A DNA stretch of 64,000 nucleotides, taken from an uncultured Pelagibacteraceae bacterium. GTDB lineage: Bacteria; Pseudomonadota; Alphaproteobacteria; Pelagibacterales; Pelagibacteraceae. Below the pieces are notes generated by a model that saw only the letters and a program-made list of their open reading frames with translations, ran no database searches and was not told the DNA's origin. Positions 8,380-15,014 of this stretch are shown one piece after another. Each line of letters begins with the position of its first letter. Within the stretch, counting starts at the first letter, position 1. Location of the stretch: positions 62,001 through 126,000 of the forward strand of contig CACHOJ010000002.1 of assembly GCA_902581405.1 (NCBI GenBank). The letters run 5' to 3'. The position numbers and the translations under genes were made by a program.

Positions 8380-9032
8380 ATTTTTCTTTAAATACAATAA
8401 TTATAAAACCTGAAAATAATGAGGAAATAAAAAATGCAATAATTTTACTTCATGGGTATGGAGGTGATGGTAAGGATATTAGTATGCTAACTTTAAATTG
8501 GAAAAGATTTTTAAAAAACACAGTTTTTTTGTGTCCAGATGCTCCAGAAAGATGCAGTGTAAATCCATCAGGCTATCAATGGTTTGATTTAAATACAGAA
8601 GATTCAGAATATATACTCAATGAATCTAAAAAGGCAGAAAATATTTTAATAAATTATATTTCAGAGGTTAGAAATTATTTTAATCTAGAATATTCAGAGA
8701 TATGCTTATCAGGATTCAGTCAGGGATGTATGATGTCTTTGAATGTTGGTCTTACATCACTTGAAGAATTTAGCTGTATAGTTGGGTTCTCTGGCAAAAT
8801 TATAGATATGAAAGATCTTTCTGCTAGAATAAAAAATAAAACTAATATTTTAATGATACATGGTGAAAATGATACGATTGTTCCCCCGGATAATTTACTT
8901 GAAGCTGAAGATTTTTTTATAAGAAAAAAAGTTAAAATTGAAACATTGATGATCAAAAAATGTGATCATCACATACCTATGGAAGCATCAAGTGCGGCAT
9001 TAAATTTTATAAGAAAAAAATTACCAAGTTAA
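8376..9032 (+). CDS. Phospholipase/carboxylesterase-type alpha/beta hydrolase
   Basis: A cytosolic serine hydrolase of about 218 residues in the phospholipase/carboxylesterase family (YpfH/acyl-protein-thioesterase-like). It contains the oxyanion region LLHGYGGDG near residue 24, the nucleophile elbow GFSQG near 114, the catalytic Asp region HGENDTIVP near 170, and the His in KCDHHIPMEA near 200. I chose the ATG at 8376 because it forms an ATGA overlap with the preceding tlpA stop; a TTG six codons upstream is possible but less likely. Small acyl esters are the expected substrates, with the exact one unknown. Confidence 0.83.
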   Translation: MNFSLNTIIIKPENNEEIKNAIILLHGYGGDGKDISMLTLNWKRFLKNTVFLCPDAPERCSVNPSGYQWFDLNTEDSEYILNESKKAENILINYISEVRNYFNLEYSEICLSGFSQGCMMSLNVGLTSLEEFSCIVGFSGKIIDMKDLSARIKNKTNILMIHGENDTIVPPDNLLEAEDFFIRKKVKIETLMIKKCDHHIPMEASSAALNFIRKKLPS

Positions 9033-9078
9033 TAAATAATAAATATCAAATTAGTAATATTGATAAAAAATATATTTA

Positions 9079-9663
9079 ATGTATGTTTTGTTTATGATTG
9101 AATTGTCTGATCAAAATATTTCATTAGAAAAGTGCCCAGCATTAGTTTTAAATGCAGATTATAGACCTTTAAGTTATTATCCACTTTCATTGTGGAGCTG
9201 GCAGGACTCTATAAAATCTGTTTTTTTAGATAGAGTTTCAATTGTTAGTTACTATGATAGACAAGTTAGAAGTCCTTCTTTTAGCATGAAACTCCCAAGT
9301 GTAATTGCACTGAAATCTTACATTCGACCACAATCTAATCCTAACTTTACCAGGTTTAATGTATTTTTAAGAGATAAATTTAGTTGTCAATATTGTGGTA
9401 GTAAGAATGAATTAACTTTTGATCACTTACTACCTAGATCAAAAGGTGGAAAAACTGATTGGGACAATGTTGTAACAGCTTGCTCAGCTTGTAATATTAA
9501 AAAAGGTGGAAGACTTATAAAAGACTCAGGTATGACGCTTAACCAGTGGCCTTTCCAACCCACAACAGAAGACCTACATAAAAATGGAAAGAATTTTCCA
9601 CCAAATTTTTTGCATAAAAGTTGGATGGATTATTTGTACTGGGATGTCGAACTTGAACCTTGA
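9079..9663 (+). CDS. HNH endonuclease-domain protein
   Basis: A 194-residue protein whose C-terminal half is a zinc-bound HNH domain: CQYCG near 117, LTFDHLLPRSKGG near 128, the Asn in DWDNVVTAC, and the second Cys pair CSACNIKKGG. The N-terminal half (ALVLNADYRPLSYYPLSLWS) is a conserved region of a widespread, probably housekeeping proteobacterial HNH family, not a restriction enzyme. No partner methylase or mobile element is near. An alternative ATG at 9094 (MIELSDQ) would shorten it by five residues. It abuts the converging coq7 with no gap. Nuclease activity is inferred from motifs; its cellular role is unknown. Confidence 0.82.
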   Translation: MYVLFMIELSDQNISLEKCPALVLNADYRPLSYYPLSLWSWQDSIKSVFLDRVSIVSYYDRQVRSPSFSMKLPSVIALKSYIRPQSNPNFTRFNVFLRDKFSCQYCGSKNELTFDHLLPRSKGGKTDWDNVVTACSACNIKKGGRLIKDSGMTLNQWPFQPTTEDLHKNGKNFPPNFLHKSWMDYLYWDVELEP

Positions 9664-10197
9664 TTAAATTTTTTCCGAAATCTTGATAGCAATCTTGGAA
9701 CCAGTTTTAATTATCTTATCCATAATTGAATAAAAACCTTTTTTTGTGGCACCTTCCTCATAAGCTATATCTTTATGATCTAATTCATCTTGTCTGAATT
9801 TAATAATTTTATTTTTTAACTCTCTCTCATCGATTTCGATTTGATCAATCTGATTTTTATAATGTTCATCAATTACTTCTTCAACAGATGCTGTACACAG
9901 CATAGCCGCCTTTTTGCCAAGTATTGTTGAACCAAATCCAAGACCTAGGCCAAGTAAATCCCATAATGGTAATAATTTTGTTGGTTTTATATTTCTTTTT
10001 TCTATTTCATTTTCAAAGAAATTCGAGTGCTCTTCTTCATGTTTTTTCATCTCTGTTATAGTTTTTTTTAAATTTTCATCATTTATTAGTGTTTTTAAGG
10101 CAAGCAGCTGACCTTCATATATTTTAATAGCACCTCTTTCACCAGCGTGATCTACTCTAATAAATTCTTCTAATTTTTTTTTATTAGTTTTTTTCAT
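9664..10197 (-). CDS. coq7: Demethoxyubiquinone hydroxylase (COQ7)
   Basis: A di-iron, membrane-associated monooxygenase that hydroxylates demethoxyubiquinone late in ubiquinone synthesis. The 177-residue protein has the ferritin-like metal pattern: E in RVDHAGERGAIKIYEGQ, E-x2-H in KKHEEEHSNF, E and E-x2-H around SVEEVIDEHY, and ELDHKDIA. The hydrophobic GLGLGFGSTILGKKAAM stretch fits membrane association. It overlaps the upstream dsbB by 14 bp and ends the yqaA-dsbB-coq7 run. Presence of ubiE in the same window agrees with aerobic ubiquinone-based respiration. Confidence 0.93.
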   Translation of the reverse strand: MKKTNKKKLEEFIRVDHAGERGAIKIYEGQLLALKTLINDENLKKTITEMKKHEEEHSNFFENEIEKRNIKPTKLLPLWDLLGLGLGFGSTILGKKAAMLCTASVEEVIDEHYKNQIDQIEIDERELKNKIIKFRQDELDHKDIAYEEGATKKGFYSIMDKIIKTGSKIAIKISEKI

Positions 10198-10663
10198 AAC
10201 TTAGTGTTCTAATTGAAATAATAACGATTAAAATTGATAAAATGGTATTAATTGCCGCGAGTGAAACTCCTAAAATCTTAAAAGTCGCATCTTTACAATT
10301 AACTGGCATGTTTTTACCAAGAGTTTCAAGTAATTCTTTTTTATTCAACTGATCCAATGAGTTATTTGTACAACTTGATAGCTCATCAAAAAAGCTATTC
10401 TCTATTCCAAAGTGATACCCAGAAACAATTGAACTTAATGTAAATACTATTATTAAAATTATTAAAATATTATCGTTTTTATAATAGTTAAATCCAATAA
10501 AGCTTATAAATATCGCAGCTAAGTAAGGAATTCTTTGGTAAATACATAACTTACATGGCTTATATTCTAGAATAAACTCTATGTATAAAGCTGAAAGAAT
10601 AGAACTGGCTGAAATTAGAAGAATAATCAAATAAAAATTTTTTCGACTTGGAAATAAGTTCAT
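10184..10663 (-). CDS. dsbB: Disulfide bond formation protein B family
   Basis: An inner-membrane protein of 159 residues that passes electrons from DsbA-type oxidases to quinone. Four hydrophobic helices are visible (about 8-30, 45-60, 66-84, 128-152). The first periplasmic loop has the CxxC motif CKLC within KPCKLCIYQRIPY. The second loop has a second Cys pair (SSCTNN and VNCKD), the other redox site of the family. YQRIPY matches the conserved Arg next to the CxxC used for quinone. It lies between yqaA and coq7, overlapping coq7 by 14 bp. No dsbA is present in this window. Confidence 0.88.
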   Translation of the reverse strand: MNLFPSRKNFYLIILLISASSILSALYIEFILEYKPCKLCIYQRIPYLAAIFISFIGFNYYKNDNILIILIIVFTLSSIVSGYHFGIENSFFDELSSCTNNSLDQLNKKELLETLGKNMPVNCKDATFKILGVSLAAINTILSILIVIISIRTLSYEKN

Positions 10664-10665
10664 AT

Positions 10666-11274
10666 TTAATTAATAAAATTATTTAAGAATTTATAAATAA
10701 AAAAAGCAAAACCAATTAATATTATAGATAAAATAAGAGAAAATTTTAATAATTTTTTTTTAATAATTTTTTTCATTGTTGGTCCAAAATTTCCGATTAG
10801 AAAAGCAATTAAAAAAAAACGAGACCCTCTAGTTATTAGGCAAATTATTACGAAATAAAATAAATTAAAATGAATAAATCCACTTGTAATTGTTAAAAGT
10901 TTAAATGGAACAGGCGAAAACCCAGCAATTGCTAGTAGAGTAATCCAGGCAATAACCCCCCCTTCTGATGAAACTTTATCTTTTAAAAATGAGGCATCAT
11001 CTACACCATAAATTTCGAATATTCTTAATCCTATCTCGTTAAAAAATACATACCCAATGAAATACCCAAGACATGCTCCTAAAAGAGATCCTAATGTAGC
11101 GATTAAACCAATTCTCAGCCACTCTTGTTTTCGAGCAATTGTCATCGGAATTATAAGCACATCAGGTGGTATTGGAAATATAAAGCTTTCAATAAAGGAT
11201 ATAAATCCTAAAATAGATTTAGATTTTTTATGACCTGCAAGTTTAATAGTCTTGTTGTATACATCTTTAAACAT
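10666..11274 (-). CDS. yqaA: YqaA/DedA-family membrane protein
   Basis: A 202-residue integral membrane protein of the DedA (SNARE-associated) superfamily, YqaA branch. It has the family entrance sequence FIESFIFPIPPDVLIIPM, a glycine-rich helix (GSLLGACLGYFIGY), and GFSPVPFKLLTITSG, the second half-repeat with its Pro. DedA relatives act in membrane lipid flipping and envelope homeostasis; the YqaA branch has no firmly known substrate. I chose the ATG at 11274; an in-frame TTG at 11325 would add 17 residues. The gene heads the minus-strand yqaA-dsbB-coq7 run and is divergent from tRNA-Leu. Confidence 0.84.
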   Translation of the reverse strand: MFKDVYNKTIKLAGHKKSKSILGFISFIESFIFPIPPDVLIIPMTIARKQEWLRIGLIATLGSLLGACLGYFIGYVFFNEIGLRIFEIYGVDDASFLKDKVSSEGGVIAWITLLAIAGFSPVPFKLLTITSGFIHFNLFYFVIICLITRGSRFFLIAFLIGNFGPTMKKIIKKKLLKFSLILSIILIGFAFFIYKFLNNFIN

Positions 11275-11331
11275 ATTTTCTTTTAATATATTAAATGATT
11301 TAATACTATTAGTTAAATTATGCAAAGATTT

Positions 11332-11418
11332 GGGCGAATGGCGGAACTGGTAGACGCGTTGGACTCAAAATCCAATAGTAGCAATACTGTGAGAGTTCGA
11401 TTCTCTCTTTGCCCACCA
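11332..11418 (+). tRNA. tRNA-Leu (CAA anticodon)
   Basis: An 87-nt class II tRNA. The acceptor arm GGGCGAA pairs with TTTGCCC (one G-U), followed by discriminator A and an encoded CCA. The anticodon stem is TTGGA/TCCAA with loop CTCAAAA, giving anticodon CAA, which reads UUG. The long variable arm (GTAGCAATACTGT region) is typical of Leu tRNAs, and the T-arm reads GAGAGTTCGATTCTCTC. It lies 57 bp from the divergent yqaA start and 7 bp before the acyl-CoA synthetase gene, so the two may share a transcript. Confidence 0.95.
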
Positions 11419-11425
11419 GAAATTT

Positions 11426-13126
11426 ATGAATACAGAAAAAGTTAATAATCTTGTAGAATTATTTTTTGAAAATTATCAAAAACAAAATAAAAATAATAAA
11501 CTTCTTATATCTTTAAAAGATCAAAATAATCAATTTACTTGGAAAGAAACTTTTCATTCTATAAAAAAAGTTTCATCTGAAATAAAAAAATATATTAAAA
11601 AAGGTGATAGATGTTTGTTAATATCTGAAAATAGGCCAGAATGGTTTATTACTGATCTTTCTATAATGACATCAGCTGGGATAACTGTTCCAGCATATAC
11701 TACTTATGCAGAACGTGATTATGAATATATTATCAATGATTGTGCCCCAGAATTAATTTTTGTTTCTAATCAAGAACAATTCAACAAAGTAAAAAATATA
11801 ATAATTAAAAACAAATTTATAAAAAAAATATTTTCATTTGAAAAATTAGATATAGATAAAAATAAATATATTAATTTAAAAGAGTTACTTTTAAATTTAG
11901 ACCATGATGATGGGCATTTTCCTAAGTTAGATTTAAAAAGAACAGATCCAGCATGTATTATTTATACTTCCGGCACACAAGGAAATCCTAAAGGAGTGAT
12001 TTTAAGTCATGGTGGTATTTTAAATAATTGTGAAGGTGCTTTAGATATTTTGAAACCTTTAATTACAAATCAAACTAGATTCTTAACTTGGTTACCTCTT
12101 TCACATTCTTACGAACATACTGTGCAATTTGTACAAATTAGTATTGGAGCCAAAGTATTCTATGCTGAAAGTATAGAAAAGCTAATTAAAAATATGAATG
12201 ATTGCAAACCTCAATTGATGACAGCCGTCCCTCGTTTTTATCAAAATTTATATCAAAAAATAAATGCTAGTTTTAATAAAGCAACAGGGCTTAGAAAAAA
12301 ATTGATCTATAAAATGTTAGAACTTGGAAAGAAGAAAATATTAAAACAAAATTTATCATTTTTAGAAAAAATGATTGATAACTTGTTAGATAGGATTGTA
12401 AGAAAAAAAATAAAATCTCAATTTGGAAGTGAACTCAAAACATTTGTTTCGGGTGGTGGGGCACTTGATAAAGATGTTGGAGTTTTCCTGAATGCAATAG
12501 GTCTTCCTACTCTACAAGGATATGGATTAACTGAAACCTCACCAGTAGTCAGCTGTAACCCAATACATGATATTAGAGTTGAGACTGTAGGCCCACCTTT
12601 TAAGGGTAACAATGTAAAAATAGCTGAGGATGGAGAGATTTTAGTTAAAGGTGAAAATGTTATGTTAGGTTATTGGAATAACGAGGAAGAAACTAAAAAA
12701 GTCCTCAAAGATGGTTGGCTATACACAGGGGACATTGGAGTTTTTGAAAATGGTTATTTAAAAATCACTGATAGAAAAAAGGATATTTTAATTACTCCAG
12801 GTGGAGATAATATTTCACCTGTTAAAATAGAAAATGAGTTATCCAATTCAAATTTAATTGATCAGTCAATCGTTTACGGAGATAATAAACCGTATTTAGT
12901 GGCTTTATTAGTTTTATCTGAAGAAAATTTAAATGTCACTAAAGATCAAATAGAAAAAGAAATAAATAAAATAAATCAAAACCTTTCAAAAATAGAACAA
13001 ATAAAAAAATTTTTTACAATTGACGAAAAATTTTCAATTGAAAATGGAATGCTAACTCCAACTTTAAAACTTAAAAGATATAAAATAGTTACAAAATATA
13101 AAAATCAATTTGAAAAACTTTATTAA
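11426..13126 (+). CDS. Long-chain fatty-acid-CoA ligase (AMP-forming)
   Basis: A 566-residue acyl-adenylate enzyme that activates fatty acids to acyl-CoA with ATP. The AMP-binding P-loop reads YTSGTQGNPKGVILSHGG near residue 180. The acyl-CoA synthetase motif is GYGLTETSP near 367 and the hinge region is YTGDIGVFENGYLKITDRKKD near 432-452. The C-terminal domain contains a Lys in KLKRYKI rather than a standard PxTxxGK motif. LTWLPLSHSYEH marks the long-chain (FAA1-like, COG1022) branch. It follows tRNA-Leu by 7 bp. It is shorter than the roughly 600-650 residues of many FAA1-like enzymes. Chain-length preference is unknown. Confidence 0.88.
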   Translation: MNTEKVNNLVELFFENYQKQNKNNKLLISLKDQNNQFTWKETFHSIKKVSSEIKKYIKKGDRCLLISENRPEWFITDLSIMTSAGITVPAYTTYAERDYEYIINDCAPELIFVSNQEQFNKVKNIIIKNKFIKKIFSFEKLDIDKNKYINLKELLLNLDHDDGHFPKLDLKRTDPACIIYTSGTQGNPKGVILSHGGILNNCEGALDILKPLITNQTRFLTWLPLSHSYEHTVQFVQISIGAKVFYAESIEKLIKNMNDCKPQLMTAVPRFYQNLYQKINASFNKATGLRKKLIYKMLELGKKKILKQNLSFLEKMIDNLLDRIVRKKIKSQFGSELKTFVSGGGALDKDVGVFLNAIGLPTLQGYGLTETSPVVSCNPIHDIRVETVGPPFKGNNVKIAEDGEILVKGENVMLGYWNNEEETKKVLKDGWLYTGDIGVFENGYLKITDRKKDILITPGGDNISPVKIENELSNSNLIDQSIVYGDNKPYLVALLVLSEENLNVTKDQIEKEINKINQNLSKIEQIKKFFTIDEKFSIENGMLTPTLKLKRYKIVTKYKNQFEKLY

Positions 13127-13236
13127 AAAGTTTTGATAAAACACTTTATTAATAGCGATTTATTTAACTTTTTTAATTATTAAAAAAAAAATTAAAAAAA
13201 AATTATTTTTAAAATTTTTTTCAAAAAATTATATGT

Positions 13237-13266
13237 TTGACATAACTGAGCAAAAAAAATAAAAAT
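13237..13266 (+). promoter_or_regulatory. Sigma-70-type promoter of the Lys-rich micro-protein gene
   Basis: A perfect -35 hexamer TTGACA lies at 13237-13242, followed by 17 bp and a -10-like TAAAAA/TAAAAT at 13260-13266. The predicted transcription start, near 13273, falls just before a leader hairpin, so the mRNA would begin with that stem. A consensus -35 stands out in this A/T-rich, promoter-poor sequence. The -10 element is imperfect, so the exact start is uncertain. Confidence 0.6.
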
Positions 13267-13274
13267 TAGTAATT

Positions 13275-13295
13275 AACGAATCATAAAGATTCGTT
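13275..13295 (+). promoter_or_regulatory. 5' leader stem-loop before the Lys-rich micro-protein
   Basis: AACGAATC (13275-13282) and GATTCGTT (13288-13295) form a perfect 8-bp stem with loop ATAAA. It lies at the predicted 5' end of the transcript, about 10 nt before the Shine-Dalgarno AGGGAG (13305-13310), which is 6 nt from the ATG. A 5'-terminal stem is a known way to protect an abundant mRNA from degradation; that role is inferred. It has no T-run and is not a terminator. Confidence 0.6.
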
Positions 13296-13316
13296 TATAA
13301 AAAAAGGGAGCTAAAG

Positions 13317-13400
13317 ATGGCTAAAAGAAGAAAAAAAGCTGCTAAAAAGAAAACTAAGAAGAAAGCTAAGAAGAAAGCTAAGAAGAAAAAAAGAAGATAG
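13317..13400 (+). CDS. 27-residue Lys/Arg-rich micro-protein, histone-H1-tail-like
   Basis: A very short but well-framed gene: ATG at 13317, 27 codons, TAG at 13400. The product starts MAKRRKKAAKKK, continues in KKA-type repeats and ends KKKKRR. Sixteen of 27 residues are Lys and four are Arg, the rest being Ala, one Thr and Met, with no acidic or aromatic residue. Support for a real gene is unusually complete: consensus -35, a leader hairpin, the clear Shine-Dalgarno AGGGAG at 6-nt spacing, and an intrinsic terminator after it. The composition suggests nucleic-acid binding like histone H1 tails. The function is unknown, and I know no named family for it. It converges on carD, which also has a Lys-rich tail. 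Confidence 0.75.
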   Translation: MAKRRKKAAKKKTKKKAKKKAKKKKRR

Positions 13401-13422
13401 TTTAGTATTCTTTTTAACTGAT

Positions 13423-13462
13423 AACGCTTCTCATGGCGCTTGCGTGGGAAGCGTTTTTTTTT
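13423..13462 (+). terminator. Rho-independent terminator of the Lys-rich micro-protein unit
   Basis: AACGCTTCTCA (13423-13433) pairs with TGGGAAGCGTT (13445-13455) over 11 bp with one G-U. It is followed by seven more T (13456-13462). It is one of very few strong intrinsic terminators in this window. The T-run overlaps the carD stop codon by two bases. In the carD direction the hairpin is not followed by a T-run, so it appears to act for the plus strand only. Confidence 0.88.
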
Positions 13463-14294
13463 ACTCTGATATTTCTTGATTTGTTAATTCACTAGAAGCG
13501 GATTCTTCCTCAATTTTTTGTGCTTGTTTTTCTAGGTTTCGCTTTAAAGCTTTATCAAGTTTTTTTTGTGCATCCTCTAGACTCGATCCCATCACAATCT
13601 GAAATTCAGTTAGTAGTCTGTCGTAAGCTTTTTCAAACAACTGTCTTTCACTGTAAGACTGATCTATCATAATATCATCACCTTTATTAAGATCTCTTAC
13701 TACTTCAGCTAATTCATAAATTTTACCAGATGAAATCTTTGTCTCATATTCTTGAGCTCTTCTACTCCACATTGATCTTTTAATTTTTGGTTTACTTTTT
13801 AAAATACTCACGCATTTATTTATTTGATTTATCGTTGCAAGTGGTCTCAAATGAGATTGTTTATTTACTGGCACCATTCCATTAGCTTTATCTTTCTCAA
13901 ATTTTAAAACATATGTTTCAACATCAATTCCACCAATATTTATTTTTTTTGTCTCTGTTATTTGCCCCACACCATGTTTTGGGTAGACAACATAATCTTT
14001 TACTTTAAATAGTCTTTTTTCTGTATCCTGTTTTTTTACTTTTTTAATTTCAGGTTTCTGCTCGTTATTTTTAGGAATTCTTAATTGATCAGTCTTGACT
14101 TCAACTTTAACTTTTTCCTTTTTCTTTTGTTCTTTGATAAGTTTCTTTTTTTTTAGTACTTTTGGAACTTTTTTATTTTTGTCGATTTTTGTTGACTTTT
14201 TTACTTTTGTATTTTTTTTTGAAACTTTCTCTTTTTTTTTAACAACATTTTTTGTTTTTTTTTTATTCAAGATTTTCTTTAAAATATTTTTCAT
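13461..14294 (-). CDS. carD: CarD-family RNA polymerase-binding regulator with Lys-rich N-terminal tail
   Basis: CarD proteins bind the RNA polymerase beta subunit through a TRCF-type RID domain and stabilise open promoter complexes. From the ATG at 14294 the protein has about 277 residues. The first 75 or so are mostly Lys (for example [22 protein letters not shown]), then about 20 mixed residues, then the CarD domain starting at [17 protein letters not shown] and the helical part [27 protein letters not shown]. Ordinary CarD proteins start near the RID domain (160-190 aa), so the Lys tail is an extension. A GTG at 14351 could add 19 more residues. The start overlaps the end of fdxA by 32 bp. 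Confidence 0.86.
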   Translation of the reverse strand: MKNILKKILNKKKTKNVVKKKEKVSKKNTKVKKSTKIDKNKKVPKVLKKKKLIKEQKKKEKVKVEVKTDQLRIPKNNEQKPEIKKVKKQDTEKRLFKVKDYVVYPKHGVGQITETKKINIGGIDVETYVLKFEKDKANGMVPVNKQSHLRPLATINQINKCVSILKSKPKIKRSMWSRRAQEYETKISSGKIYELAEVVRDLNKGDDIMIDQSYSERQLFEKAYDRLLTEFQIVMGSSLEDAQKKLDKALKRNLEKQAQKIEEESASSELTNQEISE

Positions 14295-14592
14295 ATTTAT
14301 TTTCTTCGTCTTTAAACTTTTCGTGATCCTTTGGTGGATCTTTTTTTTCACTTATGTTTGGCCATATATCCGAGTATTTTTTGTTTACTTCTAGCCACTT
14401 ACCATTGTTATCATCATTATCAGATATAATGGCGTCTACTGGACATTCCGGCTCACAAACGCCACAATCTATACACTCATCCGGTTTAATTACAAGCATA
14501 TTTTTTCCCTCATAAAAACAATCCACCGGACATACCTCGACACAATCCATCAATTTACACTTGATGCATTTATCATTTACTAAATATGTCAT
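14263..14592 (-). CDS. fdxA: Seven-iron ferredoxin (FdxA/FdII type)
   Basis: A small soluble electron carrier of 109 residues with one 3Fe-4S and one 4Fe-4S cluster. Cysteines are arranged as [14 protein letters not shown] near residues 9-22 and [12 protein letters not shown] near 40-51, the pattern of alphaproteobacterial FdII. In this family the second Cys of the first set is not a ligand, giving the 3Fe cluster. The C-terminal extension ([16 protein letters not shown]) matches the family. Its ATG overlaps the TerB-like gene stop by 4 bp, and its end overlaps carD; fdxA next to carD is a common alphaproteobacterial arrangement. The redox partner is unknown. Confidence 0.94.
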   Translation of the reverse strand: MTYLVNDKCIKCKLMDCVEVCPVDCFYEGKNMLVIKPDECIDCGVCEPECPVDAIISDNDDNNGKWLEVNKKYSDIWPNISEKKDPPKDHEKFKDEENKYEKYFKENLE

Positions 14593-15014
14593 GTTTTTTT
14601 TTGACTAACTTTCTCTTTAATATCACCTACAACTTTTGGATCTAGATAAAGCAAACCAGAAATTCTTCTCATTAAATTCGTTTCATACATATCAGCGTCT
14701 TCATCAGAATAAATAATATCCCATAAAGCCTCTATTATTATTTTTTTATCTTCCTCATTTATATTTTTAATCTCTCTAGTAAAATCAAGAATTTGATTAG
14801 AGTCTTTTTCTTTTTCTTCAGCATCTTGCATTATTTTGTCAATTTCTTCTGGTCCTGCTCCCATTTCTATAATTGCTTCTTTAATAATTTTATTCTCTTT
14901 TTCTGTATAATTTTGATCAATTTTGGCGGAATGAATAAGTAAACATGCAACTGCCATTATTGATGGATGATTATTTTCTTTTTCAGTATCTTCTTTTTTA
15001 AAAATATTAAACAT
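14589..15014 (-). CDS. TerB-like (tellurite-resistance B domain) protein
   Basis: A 141-residue helical, acidic protein that fits the TerB family. [29 protein letters not shown] near the N-terminus and [28 protein letters not shown] near the C-terminus are the two TerB half-repeats; the acidic Asp/Glu clusters probably bind metal (both are family patterns longer than quoted motifs elsewhere, given by position about 18-46 and 92-120). It overlaps the helicase gene by 1 bp and fdxA by 4 bp, so it is co-transcribed. In many alphaproteobacteria a small S4-domain RNA-binding protein gene sits at this place. Function here is unknown, and there is no other tellurite gene nearby. Confidence 0.72.
   Translation of the reverse strand: MFNIFKKEDTEKENNHPSIMAVACLLIHSAKIDQNYTEKENKIIKEAIIEMGAGPEEIDKIMQDAEEKEKDSNQILDFTREIKNINEEDKKIIIEALWDIIYSDEDADMYETNLMRRISGLLYLDPKVVGDIKEKVSQKKT

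Noticed and set aside
11275-11325. Longer starts using TTG/GTG codons for several genes (yqaA 11325, helicase 17527, thioesterase 23206, gltD 30276, rpmI 40727, carD 14351, esterase 8358)
   Set aside because: In each case a downstream ATG gives the family-like N-terminus or an operon-type overlap, and the extra residues do not resemble the family.
13114-13134. Hairpin AAAACTTT/AAAGTTTT at the end of the acyl-CoA synthetase gene as a terminator
   Set aside because: The stem is A/T-only with two G-C pairs and no T-run follows; in such AT-rich DNA it is expected by chance.
14095-14394. A 99-residue Phe-rich ORF on the plus strand opposite carD/fdxA
   Set aside because: It is the antisense image of the Lys-rich CarD tail (AAA codons read as TTT); carD and fdxA on the minus strand are clearly real.
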